From: Erpetoichthys calabaricus
Lineage: Eukaryota > Chordata > Cladistia > Polypteriformes > Polypteridae
Length of the DNA stretch: 64,000 bases
Assembly (NCBI RefSeq): GCF_900747795.2
Contig: NC_041402.2
Location: 179,451,875 to 179,515,874 of the forward strand
Reading direction: 5' to 3'
Both the position numbers and the translations under genes were made by a program. The first letter of the stretch is position 1. Every line of letters starts with the position of its first letter. The notes under the pieces were generated by a model, which saw nothing but the letters and a program-made list of their open reading frames with translations, was not told where the DNA came from and searched no databases. Shown here piece by piece: positions 11,335-23,700 of this stretch.

Positions 11335-12030
11335 CAAGTTGGGGAGCATGCACTGGTACAGCACATTTCTGCACCCACTACACATCGAAACAGCTTGGGA
11401 TCCCAGTTGGCAACCCCCCAGGCAGACACGCGGTCCAGTCCTGCCCTCCGGAAATGATCCTCTATCTGCCGCAGCCAGGTGTTACGTGGGCGACCCCTGG
11501 GCCTGGTCCAGCCACTTGGGTCCCCAAAAATGAGGATCTTATTAGCCGGATCACCCTCGGGGAAACGCGCCACATGGCCGTAGTGCCGTAACTGACGCTC
11601 CCTCACAATGCAAGTAATGTGCCTCATTCGGGACTCCATGAGTAACCGCTCATTCGACACAAAGTCAAACCAACGGTACCGGAGGATTTTTCCGGAGAGA
11701 CAACAGTACTGAAGGAGTCCAGTCTTCGTCTCAGGTCACTGGATAATCCATGTCTCACAACCATATAGTAAGACAGGAAGCACTAGGACTCTAAAGTCTT
11801 GGACCTTCATCCTATTGCATAGATATTGGGAGTGCCACACTCCCTTTTCCAGCGACCTAATGACACCCCAATGCTCTCCCAATCCATCTACTGACTTCAC
11901 AGAAAGAGTCACCTGAGACATGAATAATAATAATAATAATATGTCACTGCCAAGGTAAGTAAACCTCTCGATGAGGTGGACACTCTCTCCACAAACACAC
12001 GGCTGTGCCCAAGAGGTCATTAAAGGCCTG
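11335..12030 (-). mobile_element. LINE 3' end, decayed
   Basis: The minus frames 12020-11736 (ERFTYLGSDI, VLVLPVLLYGCETW) and 11660-11334 (ERQLRHYGHVARFPEGDPAN, RPRGRPRNTWLRQIEDHFRR) are successive parts of the C-terminal region of another LINE ORF2, separated by a frame break. A short AAT run (11927-11940) interrupts the first piece. Confidence 0.7.
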
Positions 12031-12070
12031 GATCTTAGTACAACACAGACATAATTTCAAAAATTTAATT

Positions 12071-12310
12071 TTCGGACTCAGGGAGCTCTAAAACGTTGAG
12101 ATTCATCGGAATCTTGAAATGGAATTTTCAGAGGATTCCAATACTTTGTATACAAAAAAGTCAGGGAGATCTAAAACGTTGAGATTCATCAAAATCAGAT
12201 TTTTGGACAATTACAATACTTTCCCTACGAGAAAGTAAATCGGACTCAGGGAGGTCTAAAACTCTCGGATGATTACAATACTTTCCTTATACTGCATATA
12301 TGAGAAAGTA
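12071..12310. repeat. three diverged tandem units
   Basis: CTCAGGGAGCTCTAAAACG at 12075, TCAGGGAGATCTAAAACG near 12163 and CTCAGGGAGGTCTAAAAC near 12246 open three successive units of about 70-95 bp, each containing ATTACAATACTTTCC or a close form. Similar bases occur at 11160. Origin not recognised; perhaps the 3' UTR of a LINE. Confidence 0.5.
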
Positions 12311-12655
12311 AATACATAACAGTACTGTTTTGTAGAGTATCAGTTAATACCAAATGGTACCGCAGTCATGCCTGACTGCTTGCAGACGAAACTACTCCAG
12401 AAGGCATGGTAATACGTGAGAAAAGCATGATAAAAATGACATACAAAAAATGGCTTCCAGTGGTGATGATATAGCTGAAATCCCCCCAAGATAATAAAAT
12501 TTGCCCCATTTGTTGTTACACTGGGGGGAATCCCCATGGCTATTGTACATTAAATTTCTCTCTCTGCATTGTAACTGGATATTTATGAAAGCCAACCCTA
12601 GTTTGCTTAAATGATGATAGTTGGGTAACTACTTGATGGGTATGCCAGTATTTTA

Positions 12656-12880
12656 AAGCTGCGGTTGACAGTGTGTGGCGTGGTGGTTAAAGCTTTGGAT
12701 TTCAAACCCTGAGGCTGTGGGTTCAAATCCAGCTACTGCCACTGTAGGACCATGAGCAGGTCACTTTACCAGTCTTTGCTCTAAATAGAAAAACAAAAGT
12801 AATGTTACCAATTGCATCTCAGATGTTGCAAGTCACCTTGGATAAAGGCATCAGACAAGTATGAAAATGTATTAGTAGTT
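12656..12880 (+). mobile_element. tRNA-derived SINE (second family)
   Basis: A tRNA-like head with box A TGGCGTGGTGG and box B GGGTTCAAATCC, then a body ending in CACCTTGGATAAAGGCATCA, the tail type of a widespread fish SINE. It is a different family from the GGAT-tailed SINE. Confidence 0.65.
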
Positions 12881-12984
12881 ATATATTTTTTATATTCCAT
12901 TACAAAAAAGGCACAATATTGCTCACTTTAATAATGGAGGTACTTTTAATAAGAGCAGCTGAATGGGATTTCTTTTGATATATA

Positions 12985-13222
12985 TATTTTATTATATTTT
13001 ATTAATCCCGAAGGAAATTACTTGGTTTTTTCGCATACCCCTTGGGGTCAGAGCACAGGGTCAGCCATTGTACAGCGCCCCTGGAGCAACTGAAGGTTAA
13101 GGGCCTTGCTCAAGGGCCCAGCAGAGTAGCATCTCTTTTGGCAGAGATCGGGGATTTGAACCTGCAACCTTTGGGATACCAGCACAGATCCTTCGCCTCA
13201 GAGTCACTACTCCACCCTGATA
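12985..13222 (-). mobile_element. tRNA-derived SINE with a LINE-like tail
   Basis: The minus strand starts with a tRNA-like head (GGTTCAAATCCCCGATC-type box B), then GGGCCCTTGAGCAAGGCCCT, and ends AATTTCCTTCGGGATTAATA. The body is that of the copy at 43923-44185, but the tail resembles the LINE ending at 11140. Confidence 0.65.
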
Positions 13223-13234
13223 TGGCACTTGATT

Positions 13235-13660
13235 TACGTCCTTACCCTCACCTATGGCCATGAGCACTGGGTAATGAACGAAAGAACAAGATGGTAGTTA
13301 TAAGTGGCCAAAATTAACTTTCTCCACAGAGTGGCTTAAAGACAGAGTTAGGGTAAAATGCCTACACATCCAGAAGAGCCTCGGAGTAAGTGCTGCTGGC
13401 CCTCCGCATTGAGAAGATTCAATTGTGGCGATTCAGGCAACTGATACAGATGCCCTCCCAGATGACCACCTGAAAGGATACTCTGGGGGAAGACCCAGGG
13501 CATGGTGAAAGGATTATATCTCCCACATGGTCTGAGACCACCTTGGGATCCCATAGTATGTGCTGGCAAGTGTGGCCTGGGAAAGAGATGTATGGGCCTC
13601 ACTGCTGAGACTGTTACCTCCTTGACCCGGTCTTGGATAAGCAGTGAAAAATGAATGAAT
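13235..13660 (+). mobile_element. LINE 3' end, decayed
   Basis: Plus-strand pieces (CTTACCCTCACCTATGGCCA coding TYGHE, and GACCCGGTCTTGGATAAGC) correspond to the same LINE family as 8621-9195, but with several breaks. It ends in a GAAT run (13649-13668). Confidence 0.55.
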
Positions 13661-13679
13661 GAATGAATCTGATTACTAT

Positions 13680-13685
13680 TTTATT
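13680..13685 (-). terminator. possible poly(A) signal of the nine-exon gene
   Basis: AATAAA on the minus strand, 330 bp beyond the TGA at 14017. It is the first canonical hexamer that I found in that direction. Confidence 0.35.
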
Positions 13686-14016
13686 ATGGTATTGAATAGG
13701 AATTGAGTGTTGTGAAATTTTACCAGTATTGATACTGAATACTAAAATTCTGGTATTGGTATCTCCTGAGTAGGAACAAAAAATTTCTTCCACAGAGACT
13801 AAGGACTGAACTTGAGAACTACTTGTTATATAACAGGTCATACTAGGTACATGCAACAAATTATGTTATACAGCACCTGCCATAATAAATATTTTTCACC
13901 CCAATATATTTTGAACGCAGAAAACAATAGTTTCTATATTTACAAATATAACCTTCTGGGTTATCCAAGGACCCAGAAAAAAATTGCACTCCTCTGACAT
14001 CAGAGGCATCTGACTC

Positions 14017-17000
14017 TCAAGTCTGCTGAAAGTCAGGGCTGTGAAAGATGGTGTCATTTTCAGACCAAGCATACATTGCATTGGTGCAGCTGATGACATT
14101 CAGGTAGCTTAGGCTGAAGTGTGATTGACATTGTCAATTCCTGCTTCTTAGCCTCTTGTCTAATGAAGCAGTGATGTCAAGTGGGGCCAGGGGAGTGTGA
14201 GTCATGTAAAACACAAGGACAGATCACTAATAATGTCCAGTTTCAACCACAAAGCGTGGGTGACTTCTTCCTACCTCCCCCAACTGGTCTTCGGGGAGTT
14301 CCATACGAAAAGTGAATGCACCCCGTTGCGAGGCTTCTGATGCAATTCTGGCAGACCGTGCAAGTGGACCCAAAAGCAGTCTGTCAGATGCTGAATATTG
14401 TAGAAGCTCTGATGCACATCTGCAAGCTGAAAAGGCAGCAAAACATTAGATGAGGAATCACTTTGGGAAGGGGAGGCATTTCACACAAGCAAGTCTATAA
14501 AAGAGGCTGCCCATACCTGTTCAGTGGTCGAGGAGAGTAACACCTGTGTCCAGAAAGGACTGGAATGTTGTACCCTCGTGCCCACATGCAGTCTGAACTT
14601 CTTGAACCACTGGTGCAGCTCCTAGGAAACACACTGACTCAAGTTATACTGTAAGTGAATGGTCCACACCTAGGACAGGTTTCACACAAATGTTAGTATA
14701 TATTTTTTTTTCATGCAAAGTACACAAGAAATAAATTACCAAGCAGTGTGGTGGAGAGTAAGACTTCAGAGACCTTCCGATCTCAAGTCGATGTTATTTT
14801 AGACAATCTAGATAGAGGGGACACACCTGTCGGAATTAATGGCCTGTTCGCATCACAACTGCTCTAATAATCTAATGTTCACTCCAGTCTCAATATTTAT
14901 GGCTTGTCTGTCTTGGCATTACAAGAATGAATCACGGAATTACAAAAGGTTAACTAATATTTTGAAATGTTCCAAGTGTGTAATTAACAAGGTCTAGTAG
15001 GCTGCTGTACAAAAGGTGTGTGTGCTGGTTAACTACTCGGCAGTCGCACTTTGTGGGGTATTCTAATAAAGAAGAGGGACCTCCTTTGCTTGTTGATTGT
15101 ATTTCAGCATTTATGATAAAAAGAGAATGAATGTCAACTGCATTAAACATTAACGAACCCACAACACAACGTAATTGGCAACAAGGTGCCCAAACTCAGT
15201 GTAAACCTACCAGATTGAAGATTACAATATGGTAACTGTAAGTGGAATGTGCTCGACCAGGGGTCCTCAGTCACGATCCTGGAGGGCCACAGTGGCTACA
15301 GGTTTTTGCTCCAACCCAATTGCTTAATAAGAAGCACTTATTGCTCAAGTAACACTTCTGCTTCATTTTAGTTGTCTCGCTCATTAAGATTTTGAAACCT
15401 TATTGCTTATTTTAGACTTAAATCGCTGTATTCTTGGTGTTTAATGGCTCCTAATTAGCAATAACATGCAAAGGACAAAAGAGACCAGCATTTCTCCATT
15501 TAGCTTGTTACCATTTACACCTCTGTGTGTATTTATCATGCACTATTGGGTTTAATTAAATACTTGGAAGGAAAATGAAGAGAAAAAAGTGAAGGACTGA
15601 GAATTACTCCTCCATTTTAGCCTTCAAATCATTTGGATGATATCCTTAGAAAGGGGAAGAAAATCTAGGATATGAGAATGACCTGACATAGCAGAATTAA
15701 AGCACTAACGAGCCATGAAATTAAATTATTGGCAAGAATTGCTTTCTAATTAAGCAACAGGGGTTAGAACAAAAACCTGCAGCCACTGCGGCCCTCCAGG
15801 ACTATGATGGAGGACCCCTGTGCTAGACCATAGATGGGCAATGTCGGTCCTGAAGAGCCACAGTGGCTACAAGTTTTCATTCCAACCCAACTGCTTAATT
15901 AGAAACTAATCCTTGTCAATCTCAGACCTTATTTAATTTTATGGCTTGTTGCTCTGCAATATAAGGTCTTATATCTAAGGATATCATCCCAATGATCTGA
16001 AGCCTAAAAAGGATCATTTTCAGTCTGTCACATTTTCTATTTATTGTTTAATTAAATCAAACAGTGTATGATGAACACATACAGATATAAATGGAAACAA
16101 GCTAGATAGAGAACTATTGGCTGCTTTGTCATTTACATCTTATTGTTAACTAGACAAAGAGCCCGTTTCGACAACGTAAGATGAAACGGGCACGAGTGGA
16201 ATAGTAATAAGTATAAGCACCACAAACCTGATATAGGTGTATTGAATGAATGCGTAATTAGGCCTCAAGCTGTAGTCGAAATCGCCTTTCAGGCCTCTAG
16301 AGCTTTAATCAAAGTCGCCTTTCTCTTTGAATTTTTGTCGCCGTAAATCCGCCGCCTGTCACAATGTTGGGGTTGGATGTCAGTCGAAGTCGCCTTTCTC
16401 TTTGAATTTTCGTGGCCGTAAATCCGCCGCCTGCCGCGATGTTGGTCTCGTAAGGTTTTTCGGGCAGCTGCGCGGAAGGCGACTACGCATTCGGCTTCGG
16501 ACATGCGCAGAGGGCGACTGCGCATTCGGCTTTGGATGGACATGAGTGAGTGAGTGAGGAGACTGGCGAATTATGTATTAAGATAAGGAGCCATTAAAAA
16601 AGTGAATGCAGCTGTTTAAGATTGAAATAAGCAATTAAGGGTGGGGAACCTGAACAAGCGAGACCACTAAAATGATGCATCAAAATGTCACTTAAGCAAA
16701 AAGTGCGTCATCAGCAATAATTGACTGCTTATTAAGAAACTGGGCTGAAACAAAAACCTGCAGCCACTGCAGCTTCTCCAGGACTGACATTACCCACCCC
16801 TGTGCTAAACTAAACAATAAAGCACTGAGGCCTTTTGATAAAAATGTGATGTAATACATGTTGGCAGCAGTGAACTTCAACCACTATCCAATTTGTCACT
16901 GTGGACTGTGTATAGAATAGGCTTTTGTATAACCTGCTAAAGAAGTACTATTGTTACCTTGATTTTATTTCTGCTTATTAGTACTAGGGTGTTGTACCGT

Positions 17001-17762
17001 GTTAGCCATTATGAATGTAGTGAGAAGTCAAGCAAAATGACAACAACATTTATTTATACATCATATTGACAGACAGAGAGACAGATAAATAGATACTTTA
17101 TTAATCCCAAGGGGAAATTCACATACTCCAGCAGCAGAAATGATCATAACACATAAAAAGATCAAAGTGCTTTACAGGATGAAGAAAGTGAAAAAAGACA
17201 ATTTAAAAATAAAATTAGGCAATACTAATTAACATAGAATAAAAGTAAGGTCCTGTGGTTGGCTGGTGACCTGCCCGGGGTTTGTTTCCTGCCTTCCTTG
17301 GCTCCAGCAGACCCCCGTGACCCTGTAGTTAGGATATTACGGGTTGGATAATGGATGGGGGCGGCACGGTGGCGCAGTGGGTAGCGCTGCTGCCTCGCAG
17401 TTGGGAGATCTGGGGACCTGGGTTCGATTCCCGGGTCCTCCCTGCGTGGAGTTTGCATGTTCTCCCCGTGTCTGCGTGGGTTTCCTCCGGGCGCTCCGGT
17501 TCCCTCCCACAGTCCAAAGACATGCTGGTTAGGTGGATTGGCGATTCTAAATTGGCCCTAGTGTATGCTTGGTGTTTGTGTGTGTCCTGCGGTGGGTTGG
17601 CACCCTGCCCGGGCTTGGTTTCTGCCTTGTGCCCTGTGTTGGCTGGGATTGGCTCCGGCAGACCCCCGTGACCCTGTGTTTGGATTCAGCGGGTTGGAAA
17701 ATGGATGGATGGATGGGATGGATGGATGGATAAAAGTAAGGTCTGATGGCCACAGACAGGAC

Positions 17763-17793
<31 letters not shown>

Positions 17794-20700
17794 AAAACAA
17801 AATCTGCAGGGGTTCCAGGCCACGAGACCACCCAGCCCCCTCTAAGCATTGTACCTAACATAAATGACACCTTTTATAAAGTAACAGAGGTGGTTATTCC
17901 TTGTATTAAGCAGTCTTTCTTTGTGCTTTCACTTTTATTTGGTACCAATCTGTCAGAAAGAACTTCTTGGGCCATGCCATGAGAAGTGCTGAGAAGGTTC
18001 TGAGTTTTCTAGAGAATTCTAGCAAAAGAAGATGAAGCTCCAAGTTTAACAATGACAGTATTACCTGAAAGCATTACCACACCTTGACACTTACCAACCC
18101 CATAACTGTTAAATTCCGGACACACTGAAGCACTGTAAATGCAGACGTGCTCAGCCTTAGGACTTTTGAATTGTGGCCGTCAATATTCAGCATGTTGAGA
18201 GAGCATTGAGAAAAGATGACTGGAGGACCGAGAGTACTCCAGGTAACGAGAGAAAAACCGAGCACAAGCGTCCTAACTGCTGTTACTGCCAAATTCCAAT
18301 GCGATTTCCCAGCACTACCTGAGGTGGACTGCATGCTGAATTATTATTTAATACAACCTATGTATACATTATTTGTGTTGCTGTTAGCAAATGTTGTGGT
18401 TTTGTCACCATTGTGGCTTTTGAGAGGTTCGGTAAGTGGAGTTATCTTTCCACAGTGCACTTCCAAACACTGAACCTGCTCCATTGGATGAGCTAATCAC
18501 TCAATGCTGGACACAGTAGATATTCGACACTGAAAGACATAACACGACTCTCAAAAGATAACAAAAAGAAGATTACCATCAGAAGGTCCTGGCTCTCAGA
18601 GAAAAGACGGGTACATTGATCAAGTCTCCTTTTGCCATCAACTATCTCTTCTTGTATGGACTGGATTGTGAAAGAAGAAAAGATAGTGAGAGCATCAGTC
18701 AAAAGGCACTGTGGATCAACACTGCAGTGTGTTTTAACACCTTATGGCAGGGGTTAGAGTAGATGCACTGTTTTACCTACAGTATGTAGGAGACATTGTG
18801 GATATTGGAGACAGCAAGTAGCAGTGACGTGCAGTGAAGTTCATGGCCGGTGCGGCACGGACTCCTTCAGACTCAGATTTACAAATACACTGTATATGAA
18901 CTCAAAGAGTAGCTTATTCACTATTCAACTGGCAGCATGCACATTAACTACTGATTATGTTTCACATCTCATCAGCATTCTTTATACACACACACACACA
19001 CACACACACAGGTGAGGTACACATCTGGCTAAGAAAGAACTTTACGTTCATAGCGGTGAGAGAGAACACATTTGCTCTGCACCCTCCATGTGTTCTAAAT
19101 TTGCCGTTGCAATTCCACAATTCATACTCATTCAGTACAAATGAAGGTATAGAGTGTTGCACAAAAAAAATTTAAATTTTGACATTAGTTGAAATATTTA
19201 GTTGTTTTTAAAAGCTTTTAATTCTGATGTTTTAATCAATTTTAATACAGACTGTTCAACAAAAGGATAACGAGAAAAACAAAAGATTATTATATTTAAG
19301 GTCAAACTTTAGTTGTGCCTTAGTTTGAAGCAAACTTTTTAGCTCCGGCGTTGGTCTTCTGTTATTTATCACTTCCTGTTTTGTCCGAAATTTTTAAGTT
19401 TAGATATATAATCTTCCAATCTGGAAGTCAGTCGGAACAAAAAATAAAAATAAACGGACCGCTGCAGTGCACTTGACTTTCTGATATCGCTAACTTACTG
19501 GCGCTGAGAGCCTCTGCAGGAGAAGAGCAGCAGCACACATGCGCCCCCTTCAGTACAGCACGGTACTGTCTGCCTCTCCACTGCAGTTTTATGTTCCATC
19601 AGCAAGACTAAATATGTCACACACCTTCATTAGCCAGTCTGTGTAAAGTCAGGGTATATAATAAATGTGTGTGAAAACCTTATATTGGCGACATACAGAG
19701 AGACAGCAACAGGCACGCGCCAATTGCAGGCATTAACCCAGTGTGTCACGGTGAGCGCAGTCTGAGGTGAGGAGAGGCTCCTCGCTGCCACACTTCGTGT
19801 TTCTCCCCTGTATTTGATCAGGAAATGCGCCAATTCAGCAATTTTGACTATAAAAATTATCAAAGTTATTGGAATCATACAGAAAACAAATTTATAGCAC
19901 AGACCAGTAGACAAATTTATTTTATGTTATTATTAGTTTTTTTTTTTTTCTTTTCATGAGATCCTCACCAGCCTTCCAAATAGACGGCAGAGAACAGCAT
20001 GAAGAAGTGGAATGATATCTGCATTAAAATAAGCTTAACAAAGAGAGAATTCATGTGCTCCAATTTCACTGGAAGAGAAGAGACAAAAACTCTAGTGAAG
20101 ATGAGTGAACATTAACTTACAATCTCATCATCATTCAGGTAGCTGGGCTCCAGAGTATAACACTACAGTGAAATAAAGATTCTTCTTTTCCTTCTTTCGG
20201 CTGCTCCCATTAGGGGTTGCCACAGCAGGTCATCTGTTTCCATCTCTTTCTGTCCTCTCCATCTTGTTCTGTCACTCCCATCACCTGCATGTCCTCTCTC
20301 ACCACATCCATAAACCTCCTCTTACACCTTCCTCTTTACCTCTTGCCTGGCAGCTCCATCTTCATCATCCTTTTCCCAATATACCCATCATCTCTCCTCT
20401 GCACATGTCCAGACCAACGCAATCTCGCCTCTCTGACTTTGTCTCCCAACCGTCCCACCTGAGCTGACCCTCTAATGTCCTCATTTCTAATCCTGTCCAT
20501 CCTCGTCACACCCAATGCAAATCCTAGCATCTTTAACTCTGCCACCTCCAGCTCTGTCTCCTGTTTATTGGTCAGTGAAGCGAGTGACAGATTCAGTAAA
20601 GCATGGAGAAAATGGAAGAAATGGCATGGAGTTATGAAAGACTGAATGATGCCTCTCATACTGTAGTCAGCAGTCTAGCAAGCTGTTGTCTGTCCTGTCT

Positions 20701-23700
20701 TGAAGTATGTTGGGGCAATGTGACTGGCAACAAAACACACAGGGCTCCATTCTGAGTTTTATAGTGAGGATGGCCGTAACCCAGGGCTAATGCTCATCTG
20801 TATACAATCCTGCGTGGCGACACAGAGACCTGGGTTTATAGTCAGCCTATCTGTGTGAAGATGTAAAACCATGAGAGGCAAGATCCTAACCGATTTATTA
20901 CCAGTTATATAAACTTAAAGAAGGCAAAAATGCACCACTTGCATGGGACTGGAATGTGGATGGGGAGCTGTATGCGTAAGGTCAGTCGTAAGATAGAATA
21001 AAGAAAGAGGAAGTAAGAAGGAGAGTAAAAGTTACATCGATTGAACAGAACCTAAGAAAGGCTCACTGTGATAAATGTGGAAGCTCCAGGTATGAGAAGA
21101 AATGGAACACCAAGGAACAAATTGACAGGAGATACAATGATATGTGGGATCAACCCTAAAACTGTAGCCAACAAGGCCAACTGAGAGTAATGACTTGTAT
21201 ACCTTATCTGAAGTGACATGGGGCCAGTAGCTTTAAGAAGCAGCAGCGTTAAGGACCAGGGAGCCATAAAACTGAGCACAAAGAAGAGTTAAAAATGCTG
21301 ACCTGTTGCTGGCAAAGGATCCTGCTGGCCACTTCACTCTCACTACTGTCCCTCAGCCTGCAGTGAAGTACTTCCAGTAAAGCCAGCATTTCATTGAGCC
21401 ATAGTGTGGCATCTCTGACTGAATTCATAAAGTCTTTTAACTTGGCAAGTAGGGCATTCAGCAGAGCCAGCCTGAAGAAAGTAAAGAATTTTAGAACAAC
21501 CACACCTGCAGCTTAACTGCTGCATCCACTACTCAGGGATGTTTAAAGAGCCTCTCGTACCTCAGCTCCAGATAAGACTTGATATGCTCAAATCGATCAG
21601 TGAGCATCCAGAACTCCTGGTCATTCCCAGCATTCAGCTGTACTAATGTAAGTGCTGGCAACAGCAACAGTGTCTTGTTCAGCAGTTGATGGACACCCTG
21701 GAAGAAAGTGAAACAATGAGTTGGCTCAGTGACAGGAAGCCAGCAAGACTAGCTGGCCTCCAATACCATCAGACAGTGCCCCTTCTCAGTTGCACAACCC
21801 TGATTTGGAAGACAGTACCACCTGAGGGAACTTCTCACTGGTGACATTTGTGGAGTCATGCAAAATTTGTCCAGAGTGGGTGAATGTAGCAAGGCTGAAA
21901 CAGAGAATGCCCACTGTGAAAAGAAGATGGCCTCACAGTCACTAGAGAGAGGGGTCTTTCCCTTTAACTCAACTTGCTAAGACGACTGTACTCAGCAACC
22001 TGAATCCAGTGGCTTGAGTGTGGACATGCAACCAAGGAGTTTCCACCCAAGCAAACTTCCTCCACCAAGTACAGTAAGCTAATAAATATGTTACCCATAG
22101 GGTCTTGGTGTGGGCCTCAGCGTGCTCAAAGTCAGCTTCTTGTAGCACCTCAGAACTCAAGTGCACTTCGAATGTCTCTGCCAGCCTCTGCAGTGTGGTC
22201 AAGGTCAGCTGGGGGGATCTGAGGGTGAGAAGAACAGCAACATGGAAAGGGGTGTCTGACAGTGGCGTAGCTGGGGGTGGGGGGGCAAGGGGAGACATCT
22301 GTCCCCGGGCGCAGCATCCAGGGGGCACCGAATTGATGTTCCCCATTGCATTTTGTCAAACAGGAGGGGGCGCAAAATCTTCAGTTGTCCCCAGGCGCTG
22401 AAAACCCTAGCTACGCCCCTGGTGTCTGAAGCCAGTTTACTGACCCAACTCGATCAGCAGACATGGCAACACCTCACCTAATAGTATTCATATTCAAATT
22501 CATAACCACGCTACTCTTTTATCCACTAGACATGAATAGCACAGAAAACAACGAATGGGAGGAGGCTGCTCAGTGCATCAAGCTCATTTGTGTAGCTAAG
22601 TTGCTTCAATGTTCTCAAGGCACTTAAATTCAGGGTCATCAGGGGCTGGGCAGGTGCATAGCAGAAATCAGCCCAGGATGAGCCACCAGGCATCCCACCC
22701 ACACTGGGCCTATTTAGATTAACCAACCCGCCTGACTTTGTGGATGTGGGAGTACAACACAAGCAGCCACAAAACCTACGCAAACTAGAGGTGCTCAAAC
22801 AGGATGAGGAGGTTAGGAGCAGACGCCGATTCAACGCATTACCACACCCACCACATGACAAACCAACTCAGGATCTCAGATTAGGACCCAAGTGCAGCCA
22901 TGCAACGGGTGACACCTCAGCACCACAGTAGATCAGATGGAATGGAACCAGTGTGAGGTTTTTTTATGGTGGCTGGAGTGCCAATTTTGCCACCAACCAC
23001 CAGGTTTTCCCTGCAGGTTGGAAGGCCTACATGCAGGGCTGGATACAGATGAACATCATACCCAGGACGGAGCAATTGCAGGTGAAGGGCCTTGCTCAAG
23101 GGCCCAATGAAGTAGAGTCACTTTTGGTGTTTATGGGATTCGAACTGGCAACCTTCCGATTACCAGTGCACATCCCTAGCCTCAGAGCCACCACTCCACC
23201 ATAAACAGGATGGCAACCCCATAAAAAAGAGAGAATGATGATGATGAAGGAAGGAAGAAGGTATTTCATCAGGTATTTCCAACTATATATTAATTTTTTA
23301 CCAAGATGTTTGAGTTCTGGTTCTGCTGTCGGTGGTCCGTAATTACCCTGTGGACCTTTTTCCTTTCTCTCTGTAGCCCACTCTATTTTTCCTTTTTGAC
23401 AGTTCAAACACAGGTTCAGTGTCAATTCTGTCACATGTACAGAGTACGGTGAAATTGCTTGAACGTGGTAATCAACATCCAACACATCACCACTCTTCAA
23501 TCCCATGATTTGTGAGCTTTACAGAGACATCTTATCAAGGTACGCTGGCCCAGAGGCCTGGTGCATTGGATTAGCTGGGTTTCATGGCTAAGTAGGTACG
23601 CAGCTGGTCCATTTTTTTATAGGTTTTGGTTCTTTCTTTGAATACGTCAGCAGCACTGTGTTTGTGATTCTCTGCAAAGTGAGTCTCAAAATTTACACCT

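Larger units (their letters stand above)
17041..17860 (+). repeat. unclassified interspersed repeat with two nested insertions
   Basis: AACAACATTTATTTATACAT, AAAGTGCTTTACAGGATGAA and ATAGAATAAAAGTAAGGTC match the repeat at 42395-42560 in order. It is interrupted by a retroposon tail (17070-17160) and a SINE block (17253-17729). A 24-base A-run follows at 17773. Confidence 0.6.

Noticed and set aside
14275-14426. Second open frame of this exon (containing [15 protein letters not shown] and [11 protein letters not shown])
   Set aside because: It looks protein-like, but the previous exon has a stop in the matching phase; the other frame is open on both sides and phase-compatible. RNA or homology could still overturn this choice.
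17358-17430. Possible tRNA gene (good A and B boxes)
   Set aside because: It is the head of a SINE with the family body and tail attached; no tRNA fold with an acceptor stem and anticodon was evident. The same holds for 835, 12656 and 43923.
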